Assembly: GCA_032164295.1 (NCBI GenBank)
Contig: JAJHTX010000012.1
Coordinates: forward strand, 1-64,000
DNA from: Inonotus obliquus
Lineage: Eukaryota > Basidiomycota > Agaricomycetes > Hymenochaetales > Hymenochaetaceae
Length of the DNA: 64,000 bases
Direction of reading: 5' to 3'
Shown: one piece after another, positions 12,074 to 21,483 of the stretch
How the letters are laid out: every line of letters starts with the position of its first letter
How positions within the stretch are numbered: the stretch's first letter is position 1
Made by a program: the position numbers and the translations under genes
The notes under the pieces: model-generated
What the model saw: the letters and a program-made list of their open reading frames with translations, nothing else
Told to the model about the DNA's origin: nothing
Database searches by the model: none

Positions 12074-12203
12074 ACCCTAACCCTAAGCCTAACCCTAAGC
12101 CTAACCCTAACCCTAACCCTAAGCCTAACCCTAACCCTAAGCCTAACCCTAAGCCTAACCCTAACCCTAAGCCTAACCCTAAGCCTAACCCTAAGCCTAA
12201 CCC
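12074..12203 (+). repeat. interstitial telomere-like repeat array 2
   Basis: About 130 bp of CCCTAA and GCCTAA units in irregular alternation, the same two unit types as array 1. It separates the end of the preceding gene fragment from the AlkB-like gene. Confidence 0.9.
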
Positions 12204-12392
12204 TTAACTCTTGGACTAATCGGGACTGGTCTAACTGATTTAGCTGAGAGGGATGTGGCTGTGATCGATGGGAGATTAGATGTCCGTGTTAAGTACAAGT
12301 TTGCCTTTCAGTACTGTGCAGGACAAGCATCACCATGGTGGATAAACTCTTCAATCGCGTCCGACACTATCTCCGATGTACCAGATTCTACT

Positions 12393-14297
12393 ATGAGCAT
12401 ACCAGCTTCTAATCGGGAATTGCCTTTCTGCGCCGACACGTCTTTCGGAGAGTTTTCATCTCCATTATCCCCGTTATCTCCATTGTCTCCATTATCTCCA
12501 TTATCTCCATTATCTGATGACGATACTGAATGGGGTACATGTAATAGCGAGCATGCGAAGAAAGTGAGCCACCAAAGTCATTACCTGACTCTAATCACTG
12601 ACGCTTCTTTATGCAGGACATTTGCTGCTCTCGGTGCGAAAGAGAAACTCCTCGAATTTACAAGCAAGGCTGGATGTGCCTCTATCCTGACTGTCCTGAC
12701 TTTTTCCGTATAAATGCGGAAGAAGTTTTCTCGCTTGAATATGACGAGCAGTTTCTCGGGCTTCACCCCGATCCAGACTTCGGGAAGATCGATTTAAGCC
12801 TAGCGTCTCCACTTGCGCAGGAAGACGAGTCGGCGGATTCGATCTATTCGATAAAGGGATGGTGGTGCAGGAATTGCGGACAGCTTTGCTCTCGGTGAGG
12901 TTATAAAAATCGTTGCATATCAAAACCCGGACTCAGGCTTGCTTCAGAGAAAGGTGGGAGTGCTGGAAATGTTCGCAATGCAACGCAAGTGTTTTTCTCT
13001 GCGACCGCACTTTCTCTCACCTGTAAGATAGATATCCTTCCCCCTTGACGGTTGTTTGCCTATCAGGAGTCACACGGAATTTGCGGGCCAAGAACTAGAG
13101 CTCAAGAAGTACCAAGAGTTTAAGATTTACAATGCTTCAGGTCAGCATTATCCGTTACGGTTTGATATGTTCACTGACGCTACTTTCAGGATTGATCGTG
13201 TCTAGGCATAGGTGGATCTCCCGGAGTGATAACGGCAGCGGCCTTCGCAGTTCATTCTGTCTTCCTGACAACCAGTAAGGAGTAGTTATTAGACTGGGAC
13301 TGGACTCGAACTGAGACAATATCAGCGGGAAGATACACCTAATTCGTTGGAACTCACTCGTTAATGAACGTGCCAATGATCTGTTCCGCCAATATCAGGA
13401 AGAAGCGCGAGAAAAGAAATTCCTGAGAAGATATCCACTGCGTTGGGTTTGTGTTCCATGCTTGAGAATCGCACAACATCACTGACACACTTGCAGCACC
13501 ATGGTACGCATGATCAACTTGTTTGAAAGTGTTGGCTTACACGATCGTAGCGCGTGGACGGATGTTTACGAACTACTTTTCACATAACGGTAGGTCTTTT
13601 ACTGTCCTAACAGAACCATTTTTCTCCCTAACACACTGATCCGATAGCTGGAGCACCGTACAAGGTACATATGAGAAGAACATGATATATAACGGTACTC
13701 ATGCTAGTGACAGTACGCTGTCGCCACGAATATAACAGATCCCTTTGATCGAGCACCGGTCTGCGTCAACGGAGCACTACAGCTCATCAAGGACCGAGCT
13801 TCAACAGTCGTGCAACACGAAGGCGAGTTCAATGAGATTCTAACCGCCGCGTATATGGCAAAGCAGAAGATGTCTGTAAGTTCCAGCATCATTGCTCTCG
13901 TTCTCTCCTCCCTTTTAATGCTAATGTTTTCGATAGTATCACACTGATGACGAGAAGGGACTCGGTCCAGTGGTAGCATCTCTTTCTTTGGGTTCACCTG
14001 CCCTGATGCACTTCCGACATAGGAAAAGTACTGTTGCAGATGGCCGCGCTGAGAAGGTGCTTACTATAGTGTTGCGCCACATAGGTTCATTTCACTGCCT
14101 TTCACTGATACCTATGATTGACTGGAGAAATATAGGGAGACGTACTTGTTATGGAAGGAGCTCAGATACAAAAGCTGTACGAGGTACGTACATAAAGGGT
14201 CTCTAGTAGGGGGCAACAGTGTTGTTCACGGATGCTTTAGCACACTGTCGTCCCCACGAATTACCGGATCGCGGCGGCCGCTCGCTGTATAGGCTGA
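12393..14297 (+). CDS. AlkB-like 2-oxoglutarate/Fe(II) dioxygenase with N-terminal zinc-binding region
   Basis: A multi-exon gene that reads through cleanly once short GT-AG introns are removed; the first is 12564-12616 and the second 12895-12947. The proposed start is ATG at 12393, in frame with a PLS repeat (9-bp DNA repeat at about 12464-12514). Exon 2 and 3 carry two Cys clusters (CCSRCE...C...C and WWCRNCG...CWKCSQC), probably zinc-binding. The C-terminal half has the dioxygenase signature: metal ligands in YHTDDE, the LGPVVASLSLGS strand, GDVLVMEGAQIQ, a distal His in YEHTVVP and the 2-oxoglutarate Arg in NYRIAAAAR. AlkB-type enzymes oxidatively demethylate nucleic acids, but the substrate here is unknown. 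All catalytic residues are present, so it may be functional, unlike most neighbours. Confidence 0.7.
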
Positions 14298-14653
14298 ATA
14301 CCCACAGCTCCCCATCTCTTCTTGGTCGCACAATATCCGCTGATCTTCACTATCCATTCGGAAGATGTTCAGTGCCTCTATTGCAATTATCTATTACTTG
14401 GGTACAGGCAGCGGTCTTGCTCTAGAATTGGAACGTGTAGGAGGCGCTGCTGGTACTTGAAGACTTTGTCGTACCAGCTCTGCTTGATTCTGCTCACTCA
14501 ACTTCATTATCAATTCTTTATTAGCATACTTCACGTTCTATTTCTTGCGGTTCTGAGAAACCACATACCATTTCAGCCCTTTGTTTAGCGAAACATGTGA
14601 ATAGATCTGCTATTTGCTGTTCTAACATTTGACGCTCTCTTTGGTAAAGTTGC

Positions 14654-14856
14654 AGTCACTAACAAAGTGCGACGAAGATGGCTAGCGGAGATCGCACGAG
14701 ACAGATTGGCGTACCAGGAGTACGTCGACGCGCGAGAGGCGTTAGATAAGAATATTCTTCCGATATACACGAAGCTGCAGAAGAAGGACGGGCCGTAGGT
14801 GAATAAGAAGAAAAAGAAGGGTGGCGGAGAGGGTACGGGTCCTGCGGGACCTCAAG
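14654..14856 (+). pseudogene. ADA3/NGG1 fragment (SAGA histone acetyltransferase adaptor)
   Basis: About 65 codons match the conserved region of the Ada3 family: an RDRLAYQEYVDAREALDKN helix followed by YTKLQKKDGP and NKKKKKGGGEG. An in-frame TAG replaces a residue immediately after KKDGP. No other part of ADA3 is visible, so this is an isolated, decayed fragment. The parent protein bridges Gcn5 and Ada2 in SAGA. Confidence 0.65.
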
Positions 14857-15042
14857 TGAGAAGCTATATCTCACCATTTACAGAACACTATGACATTCTA
14901 TCATCAGGCACATCTCTCAGTCATAGGATCAAATAGATAAACTGTTTGGAAATATGACTAATGTCATAGATAAGAGTGTGTGTGTGCTTAATATCCCAGA
15001 ACACTTCTGGTACATCTACTGTGCAACACTCTCTAGCAGACT

Positions 15043-15549
15043 ACAATCTGTACGGGTGCAGCTGTAACGGTAATGCAGAGAAAGTTGTGCTGCATAGGGT
15101 AACGCGTAACACGGGTATCAGGTTGCTTCCTATATTAGGTGTTACTGTACTTGTAAGTACTTGAAAAAATCAAAAAAAATGTCCTTCTAGTCATCAATTA
15201 GCCCAGGCAAATTACCTTCGCCTCAGGCCTTGCCATGCTCGTCAAATGCAAAAAGATCTTCCATACGCATTTTCAAGCACCAGAACTACTAGTACTGTCT
15301 TATTTGCCAACTTAAGAAAGTGAGTCGACCGAAAGACCAATTAATTAGAATAGGAAATAGTGAGAAGTTTCTATGTTCTGATGGTGAGATCTGAATCTCG
15401 AGTAAATCTAACAATATTGTAACATTCTTGCACCTATTTGCAGGCCCTTTGGTTGCATGTAACCAGTCAAGTAACGTGAAAACACAGACCGGTTGCCCAT
15501 TTCGTCACTGTAACGCAGACCCTCTGGTTGCACCTGTACAGATTGCAAC
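15043..15549. mobile_element. possible MITE with ~24-bp inverted ends
   Basis: The left end CTACAATCTGTACGGGTGCA and the right end, read on the other strand, TTGCAATCTGTACAGGTGCA match at most positions. The roughly 505-bp interior is noncoding and has several GTTGCA/TGCAAC words. No confident target duplication was found, so the class is open. Confidence 0.4.
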
Positions 15550-15589
15550 AGTATATTAAGAGCTAATGGTAATTTTCTTACACTAATAT

Positions 15590-16441
15590 TTGATACTTGG
15601 TATGTATCCATACACTGTGTCTGTACACCTAGCACATCTATGTACTGCATTGACGGCTAGTGCTTTCACTTTCCATTTGTCGTATGTTACTGGTACCTTC
15701 TCTGCTCACATCACTCCTCGAAGGACATCAGGGTTAACTGCCTGTTCCAGACGATGGATAAGGATGGCGTCATGCTCCGTTTTGACAAGTCCTGCCGAGA
15801 TCCTTAGCTGTTCAAAAACATCAAAGAATTCATCTGCTGTACGACATCCTTGTACCTCTGAGTAGATTCGCTCAAGTGCCTTAGATGCCTTGTGGGGATC
15901 TCTAAAAGATGCATCGAGGGCTTCAATGAACTTCTTAAAGTTGTCAGAAATAGTTGAGCTTCCATCAGCTGCTGTATTCGAATCGATGTAGTTTTGTGCC
16001 CACGTTGAGGCTCATCCTGACTTCAGATATGACAGCACAAATTTGATCCAATTGACGTCGGTTCCAAACCTTCCCAGGTTTTCCGAGACATACAACAGGA
16101 ATTCTCGATGAAGGTCTTTGTATTTGTTGCCTCCGTGATACTGCCTTGGTTTGTCAACAGATGGATTGTCCGTCGACATTGTTGCTCGGTTGTCCTACTC
16201 CTGCTTGTGCCAATGCTTGGGTGACAATAGCCGCTATTACATCGGCTGTGAGGTGCGACATATTGTCTTCAGGTGGTTCAATGTCAATGGGACCTTCTTT
16301 AAGGGGGGGTGGAACAGGTTCGTGTGTCGATGTTGGTCTAGATATAATACCTTGAGGAGGATCGAATGCTCCTATCAATGGTTCTCCAGGTTCTTCATGT
16401 GCAGAGAATCTTGCAGCTATCGAAGATGTGGGAGCGAACAA
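15590..16441 (-). pseudogene. Gypsy gag fragment
   Basis: The minus strand shows an N-terminal piece (16154-16441). After a frame change it continues through a capsid-like region (KFVLSYLKSG, an in-frame stop, then ASTWAQNYIDS and FEQLRISAGL) to VTYDKWKVKALAV near 15650. The ASTWAQNY motif and its spacing match the gag of element C at 63350-63958. No RT or LTR accompanies it. It is a decayed fragment of a C-like element. Confidence 0.65.
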
Positions 16442-16628
16442 TAAGATTGGAGCTAGGGTGCTAGTTGGTGCATGTGCCCAGTTGTCCTTTACTTGATCCC
16501 AAACTATATGCTGTTCCTTTCCAGTGTTTGTCGTATAATAGAAACCTTGACGACTTGCACTGTACCTCCCTTGTCTAAGGCCACTAAGACACTGACATGC
16601 GTGTTCTGATATGGTATCTATTGTGGCA

Positions 16629-16649
16629 GTTAGGGTTAGGGTTAGGGTT
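16629..16649 (-). repeat. short telomere-like tract 3 at the gag break of element B
   Basis: Three GGGTTA units on the plus strand (CCCTAA in the sense of element B). It directly abuts the interrupted gag of element B at the word GGAACCC. This is the counterpart of array 1, which abuts the integrase half. Confidence 0.8.
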
Positions 16650-16757
16650 CCTTGGGGGAAGACTGGCAGGAGCTGATTGTGGGCCTTGGGTAAGTAGGCT
16701 TATTGTACTGCAGAGGATACGGGTTCCTTGGGGGAAGACTGGCGGGAGCTGATTGTG
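16645..16757 (-). repeat. direct repeat, ~36-bp units 76 bp apart
   Basis: Units starting GGGTTCCTTGGGGGAAGACT at 16645 and 16721 are nearly identical (one A/G difference seen). The outer unit is the one that joins the telomere-like tract, so the end of gag was partly duplicated when the tract formed. Confidence 0.75.
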
Positions 16758-17409
16758 CGGAGTGTTTGTCCTTTTCATGACAAAGGGTATTGGCGACAAT
16801 TAACCATTGTGTCCGTGCACGGTCGTCTGCCTCGAAAACCTGCAGGAGCCATTGATCGAAATCATCTGTTCCCTGAATGGTAGGATCATTGACAAGCATT
16901 TTAAGGTCTTCGTCAAATCGGGCAGATAGTAGAAAACATATTTCTTGGTTGCTGAGCGCGAACGTAGTGTTGATGAGAAGTTGATTTTTGGCAAGAATTT
17001 CGAAATAAAATTCATTAGCCTTCCTACCCTCCTGTCGCAGATTTTGAATCTCCGTCCATATCTGTAGTTCCCAGTTACGTTTGAGGACGATGTTCTTCAG
17101 GGAGAGATGGAAATCCTCGAATGACATTTCCTCGATGCACTCGGCTTGACCTGCGTACCATGTTTGAATTTCGATGGGTCCCAACCCATGAATAACAGAT
17201 CGAACTTGATTGTCCTTCGCAATCCCTTTGTGATTAAAGAAGGCACAGCAATAACGTACGTACTCTGAAAGCAATTTTGGCATCATACGGCCATCAGTTA
17301 CTATGGGGGCCACATTGGGCTTGAATTCACGGAATTGAGCAAGGGGGCGAGGCATATTGACGGTCTGAGCAAGGAGCTGAGCGAGGCGAAAATCCTTCTG
17401 TAAGAGCAA
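16651..17409 (-). pseudogene. Gypsy element B: 5' half (gag)
   Basis: An open frame of about 250 codons on the minus strand starts about 190 bp after the 5' LTR, as expected for gag. It has a retrotransposon-gag capsid fold signature (VIHGLGPIEIQTWYAGQ, then a long helical stretch LQIWTEIQNLRQEGRKANEFY) and ends in a Pro-rich segment. Gag normally packages RNA, and a zinc knuckle would follow. Here the frame runs into the 76-bp direct repeat and telomere-like units at 16650, so nucleocapsid, protease and pol are missing. The downstream part of the same insertion is proposed to be at 147-1321. Confidence 0.75.
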
Positions 17410-17598
17410 GCGTTTTTAAGCAGAGCACAGAGCCAGGAGCTAGCAGCGAGACAGGGAAGCAGTTTCCTGAGACAACCAGATGTCTTGGTGAATGAGCACA
17501 AGGGAGAGCCAGAGCCGAGACCTTGGAAAGGGGATAGGAGCTATGCGAGGCTGATGCGCAGCCGCAGCTTCGGAGTTCAGGTGATGTTCAAAAAAAAG

Positions 17599-19600
17599 TG
17601 AAACACGCAGTCACACTGGAGCTGAACAGGCACGAACTCTGGTATTGAGACTTTAAATGGGGTGGAATGGAAAGGGGGGAATATGAGTACAGGAATGTGG
17701 TGAATGTGCGAGAATGCGGCCGGTATCAGAAATACCGGACGAGGGGGGTACGATTTAGATGTGTTGGGAGGGCCGGTACGTGGCGGTACTAAGTCGTACA
17801 GTCACAGACAAGTCGTCAAGAGAGAATAGTAGGGCCTGGCTGGATTGATGAGTACGGGAGACTATAGGTGACCGCTCAAGAGGAGAGGTATCAGGAGACG
17901 ACCAATACCGAGACGAATCCGTCGATACCGAGTCGTCTGGTGTCCGGTATTACGGTAGAGAGAACAAAGCAGTAGAGGAGGCGAGCTGAGGAAGTGTTTC
18001 TGATGGGACTGGTCGTGAGACGAGAGACGAGGGCGACGAAGACGAGAACGACGACTACCGGTATCGATACCGGAGACTACGAGACGAGACGAACGAACGG
18101 GGACTTGAACGAGATGAGCAAAACCCGGACCTTCACTCTGGAAGTTCCTCTCAGATTAGCTGGTTTGCTACAGTAGAACATGCAGGCTATAAATACCATA
18201 ATACCATAGCCATTCAAGATACCAAATGGGGGGTTTTTACAAGTCGAATCGTACCGTAATCCGGTACAAGAAATGGAACATAAAGTCGAATTGAATGTAA
18301 AATTACAATCAGGGGAAACATAAGACGATGAATGAATAAGAAGTTTTATCAGGGGGTAGCTAAGAATAGGGTGGGACGAGACAAGAACCCAATGAAAACT
18401 CACGACGAGTGATACCGAGGTAGGGCGGCGATACCGACGTCGACCAGCGCTAAATTAAGGACGTGTCTCAAGCTACCGCATGGGCGCTCCTGGCGATGTC
18501 CCTGTCGTAGAAGAAGCACGTCATCCTGATTTACCTTTGTTCTGGTATCATGATCCGTGCGGCGTCAGTCTGGGCGTCTACCGGTCGATTGGACAGCGTG
18601 CTCCAATGTTGACGTGTCGGTACAACCCAACCTTGGCAATGGGGTACTCTACCGTTCAGTACCAATCAGTACCCTGGGATCGTCCCTGAGCATCGCTCTA
18701 GCCCCTCGATATCGACCGGTACGCGTCGCCTGACTCGACTGGGCATTGCTTGGCTTCCCCTCCGAGTCGGATCGATGGCCTCCTCCGAGATCGAAGCAGC
18801 GTACGGCGGACTTGATTCATTTCCCAACCTTCCTCTCGACGTAGATCTCCGATGGCGTGGTCTCGACCTAGCACACGTAACGAACTCCGGTACCGGAGCG
18901 GACCATCGGTATCAACACCGGTATCGTCGGTATCGATGCATGGCGGTTCGGAAGGGCATACCGTCGGGCTTGGAGCTTCGACCATGATCCAACTCTTCGC
19001 AGCAACGTATGGCAGACCGAGTGCAGCTTTGTGAGCCTTTTTCTATGGTATGGGCTGTCGAGGGCGTAGTATCGACTAGATGTGGAGTATTAAGCGTCGG
19101 TATCAGGACGGGTGGACGGTACGGTATCGGTATCATCGGTATCGAAGTCTGGTGGTTCGGTACTATGATGGAAGACGGGCGTAGGGATTGGTGATTCGGT
19201 ATTGGCGCAGAAGTGGACCAGTTCTCAATCGTTCTTAGCCTTGTCGAATCGCAGAAGCCTTGTACTTTGTTGGAACCGCAGGCGTAGATAGGACGGCAGA
19301 AGTACCGTGGTCCGAAGAGAAGTAAGAAGCGGTAGAATCGCAGAAGTATTGTTAATTGGAAGAAGCGGTAGAATCGCAGAATTAAGCCCATATCGATCGT
19401 AGCCTCCGGTATTACTCTTTAGCGGGGGTGGGGTTCTTGTCTCGGCGGAAAGGAACACTATCTACTTATATACTACGCGTGGGAGGTGGACACGCTCATA
19501 TGACGTGGACGCATTTGGTCGTGATGTAACTCGTGATGTAACTATCTAAAACTATAAATAACTATGATGAAATCGTGACTGATGTAATCCGGGGATTACA
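17599..19600 (-). repeat. element B 5' LTR, split by a nested 1.72-kb insertion
   Basis: The outer parts (17599-17700 and 19422-19600) match the 277-bp LTR at 1045-1321. On the minus strand it begins TGTAATCC at 19600 and ends TGTTTCA at 17599. The 5-mer before it (19601-19605, GGTGG on the minus strand) equals the 5-mer after the 3' LTR at 1322-1326. Confidence 0.88.
17701..19421 (-). mobile_element. unclassified 1.72-kb element, copy 1
   Basis: Nested in the LTR of element B. Comparison with the uninterrupted LTR shows the empty site contained GCGG. It is now GTGG on the left (17697-17700) and GCGG on the right (19422-19425), a 4-bp duplication with one substitution. The element starts TGAATGTGCGAGAA and ends ACTCTTTA, without terminal inverted repeats. 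It is packed with CGGTAT/ATACCG words, including the palindrome CCGGTATCGATACCGG near 18058 and a CCGGTAT-CAGAA-ATACCGG hairpin near one end. An open frame of 159 codons (18912-19391) is partly shared with copy 2 but may be incidental. Confidence 0.8.
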
Positions 19601-19616
19601 CCACCTGTAGTATACT

Positions 19617-19806
19617 GGCTGCCTCACAGGAGTGTCCTGAGATTTGGGACATTCTCTGCTCTCAACTGTATTGCAGATCATATAATGACTGCCTCACAGC
19701 AGTGTCCCGGAATTTGGGACATTCTCTGCTCTCAACTTCATTCCAAATTATAGATTGACTGCCTTACAGCAGTGTCCCGAATCTCAGGACATTCTCTGTG
19801 GTCAAC
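19617..19806 (+). repeat. three tandem imperfect ~70-bp repeats
   Basis: Units starting near 19617, 19687 and 19757 share GCCTCACAGCAGTGTCC, GGGACATTCTCTG and a CTCAACT end. Within each unit GTGTCCC and GGGACA can pair. They lie immediately outside element B, in the flank of its insertion site. Confidence 0.75.
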
Positions 19807-20522
19807 TCTCTCTCTCTACAGTCTGAGTCAACTCCAACCTCCCTCCAGTCACTCAAGCACCTCAAATTCTACTCAAAATGTTCTAAGCCTACTTCAATCA
19901 TTCCACATTTCCCTTTAACTGATTGCCTGTCCAGACGTGAACTAAGAGACGACATACCAAAACAAATGCCGCGAGGCACCTACAACACTCGACCGTCTCG
20001 CTGAGCAACTCCTTGATTATAAAATTCAGCTCCTCTGCCCTGTCTCTCACATTCTTTGCCTTCTCTGAGAAATTACAAGTGTCCGCCACCGTTTGGACCA
20101 TTTCTCAAAGCCGAGCAAGCTGCAGAAGGATATCAGCTCAAGACAATGACTCGGAGATACAAGGAGGATAAGATGTACCTTGTACAGTGCTGAGGTTGCT
20201 TTCCACGACACATCGAACCAATCCCTCCAGAGCATCCAATCGTGCCCACCGTGAATCCCACTCTTGATGCTCTAATCTATCCTACATTCTGTTCGGTGTT
20301 CGCCAATTCTGCCAAGGACAGCTCAAAGGCATCCACTGTCTTGAGTTGAGTATGGACAGCACCGCCAGTCACAGGATCGAGGTTCAATCGAAAGCATGCA
20401 GACTTTCTTCCTCAGGCATCGAAATAGTCTGAGAGCAGGAGATAAACAAATTTTCCAACTTCCGAGAGAGCAAATCTGTGGAAGACTCTGTGCTGTTGCT
20501 CAGTCCCGGTGGACACCATTAT
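19807..20522. other. no recognisable gene
   Basis: About 700 bp with only short open frames. A CT microsatellite at about 19805-19817 borders the tandem repeats. No family signal was seen on either strand. Confidence 0.4.
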
Positions 20523-21080
20523 TGTTACGACATTTCCTTTATACGGCCTTTCTTTTATTTTCGTCAATGCATATTTACACTCCTTTTAACCACATTCCTT
20601 ACTTAATACATACAGGCTTAGCTAATTACAATCTATAACAACTTTATCCCGCCATTCCCTTTTGTTCTTTTTCCCATTCTATTATTACTCATTCTTGCTG
20701 ACTCATTATTCTTCTTTCCGTTTAACCCGACGACGCTTACTCATCTTTACTCATTCTTGCTGACTCATCGGGCCCCGTTGTTTGTTTGTTCATATTTACT
20801 TGCTGCTAGTCAGCACCTATTTAGAGTAGAACTGACCCGCGACCAAAGTGTATATAAGGCTGAACCAGAGAGCTAGGGATTCCCCACTCTCTTGTTTTAG
20901 TACTATCACCTAGGTCACAGGTAAGTCGTACATTACTTGTACCTTAGATAGACGTGCTAATTTAGTACTATCACCTACGTCGCAGACTCCGGTCTCTTGT
21001 GATTAAGTGGTAGCTCGTCTTCTTGCTCGTCGACATCTCCGATCCTGTGATCGACGTCTCTGACTGCGCAAGGCGTAACA
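20523..21080 (+). mobile_element. solo LTR of the element C family (558 bp)
   Basis: Begins TGTTACGACATTTCC and ends GCAAGGCGTAACA (TG...CA with inverted GTTACG ends). A closely similar sequence, reverse-complemented, forms the 3' LTR of element C at 55591-56149 plus 41660-41672. It has TATATAAGG near 20851. Flanks are ATTAT and ATCAT, a 5-bp duplication with one difference. No internal retroelement sequence adjoins it, so it arose by LTR-LTR recombination. Confidence 0.85.
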
Positions 21081-21254
21081 ATCATAAGCCCAGCAGTTGC
21101 CTGATCAGCGTAGGTTACACGTTTTGTGTGCGGAATGAAATGAAATGAGAGCCAGGAGTAGCCTTTCAGTGAAGCGATTATGTAATATGTAGTAGGTGAT
21201 CATTCTCACGTGCCTCATTTGATGCTAAATCTGGATTGCGATAGGCTGAGATTC

Positions 21255-21470
21255 TTCCTTCCTCTCCGCTTTGACGCGTACCACGTACACAGACTACAGA
21301 CTCTCGCTCGTGGCAAAAAAAAAGGCCGGCTTGTCTATGCTCCTCATGGCCTCTTTGAACCCGTCTAGCCAGAAGCAAGCAGAGCAGAACCTGGCGACTC
21401 TCCCAGTGCTTTTAGTCAGGTGCCATTGCACCTCTAAGCTAACTTGGAAGGTCAATCTCTGAGCTTTTGT
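21255..21470 (+). pseudogene. CSE1: CSE1 N-terminal fragment, copy 4
   Basis: Contains the same N-terminal helix text as copy 1 (SLNPSSQKQAEQNLATLPV at about 21345-21405, against SLNPAGSKQ...AEQNL in copy 1) and related upstream sequence with CGCTTTG...CGTACC near 21268. It ends near 21470, where Mediator-12-like text begins. Confidence 0.65.
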
Positions 21471-21483
21471 CCGCTCTTATCCA

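Noticed and set aside
12464..12514. Possible functional minisatellite or CRISPR-like array
   Set aside because: Simple 9-bp repeat encoding PLS units within an exon; no spacers. The 19.6-kb and telomere-like arrays also lack CRISPR structure.
14219..14425. Independent small ORF at 14.2-14.4 kb
   Set aside because: It overlaps the last exon of the AlkB-like gene, which explains the open frame.
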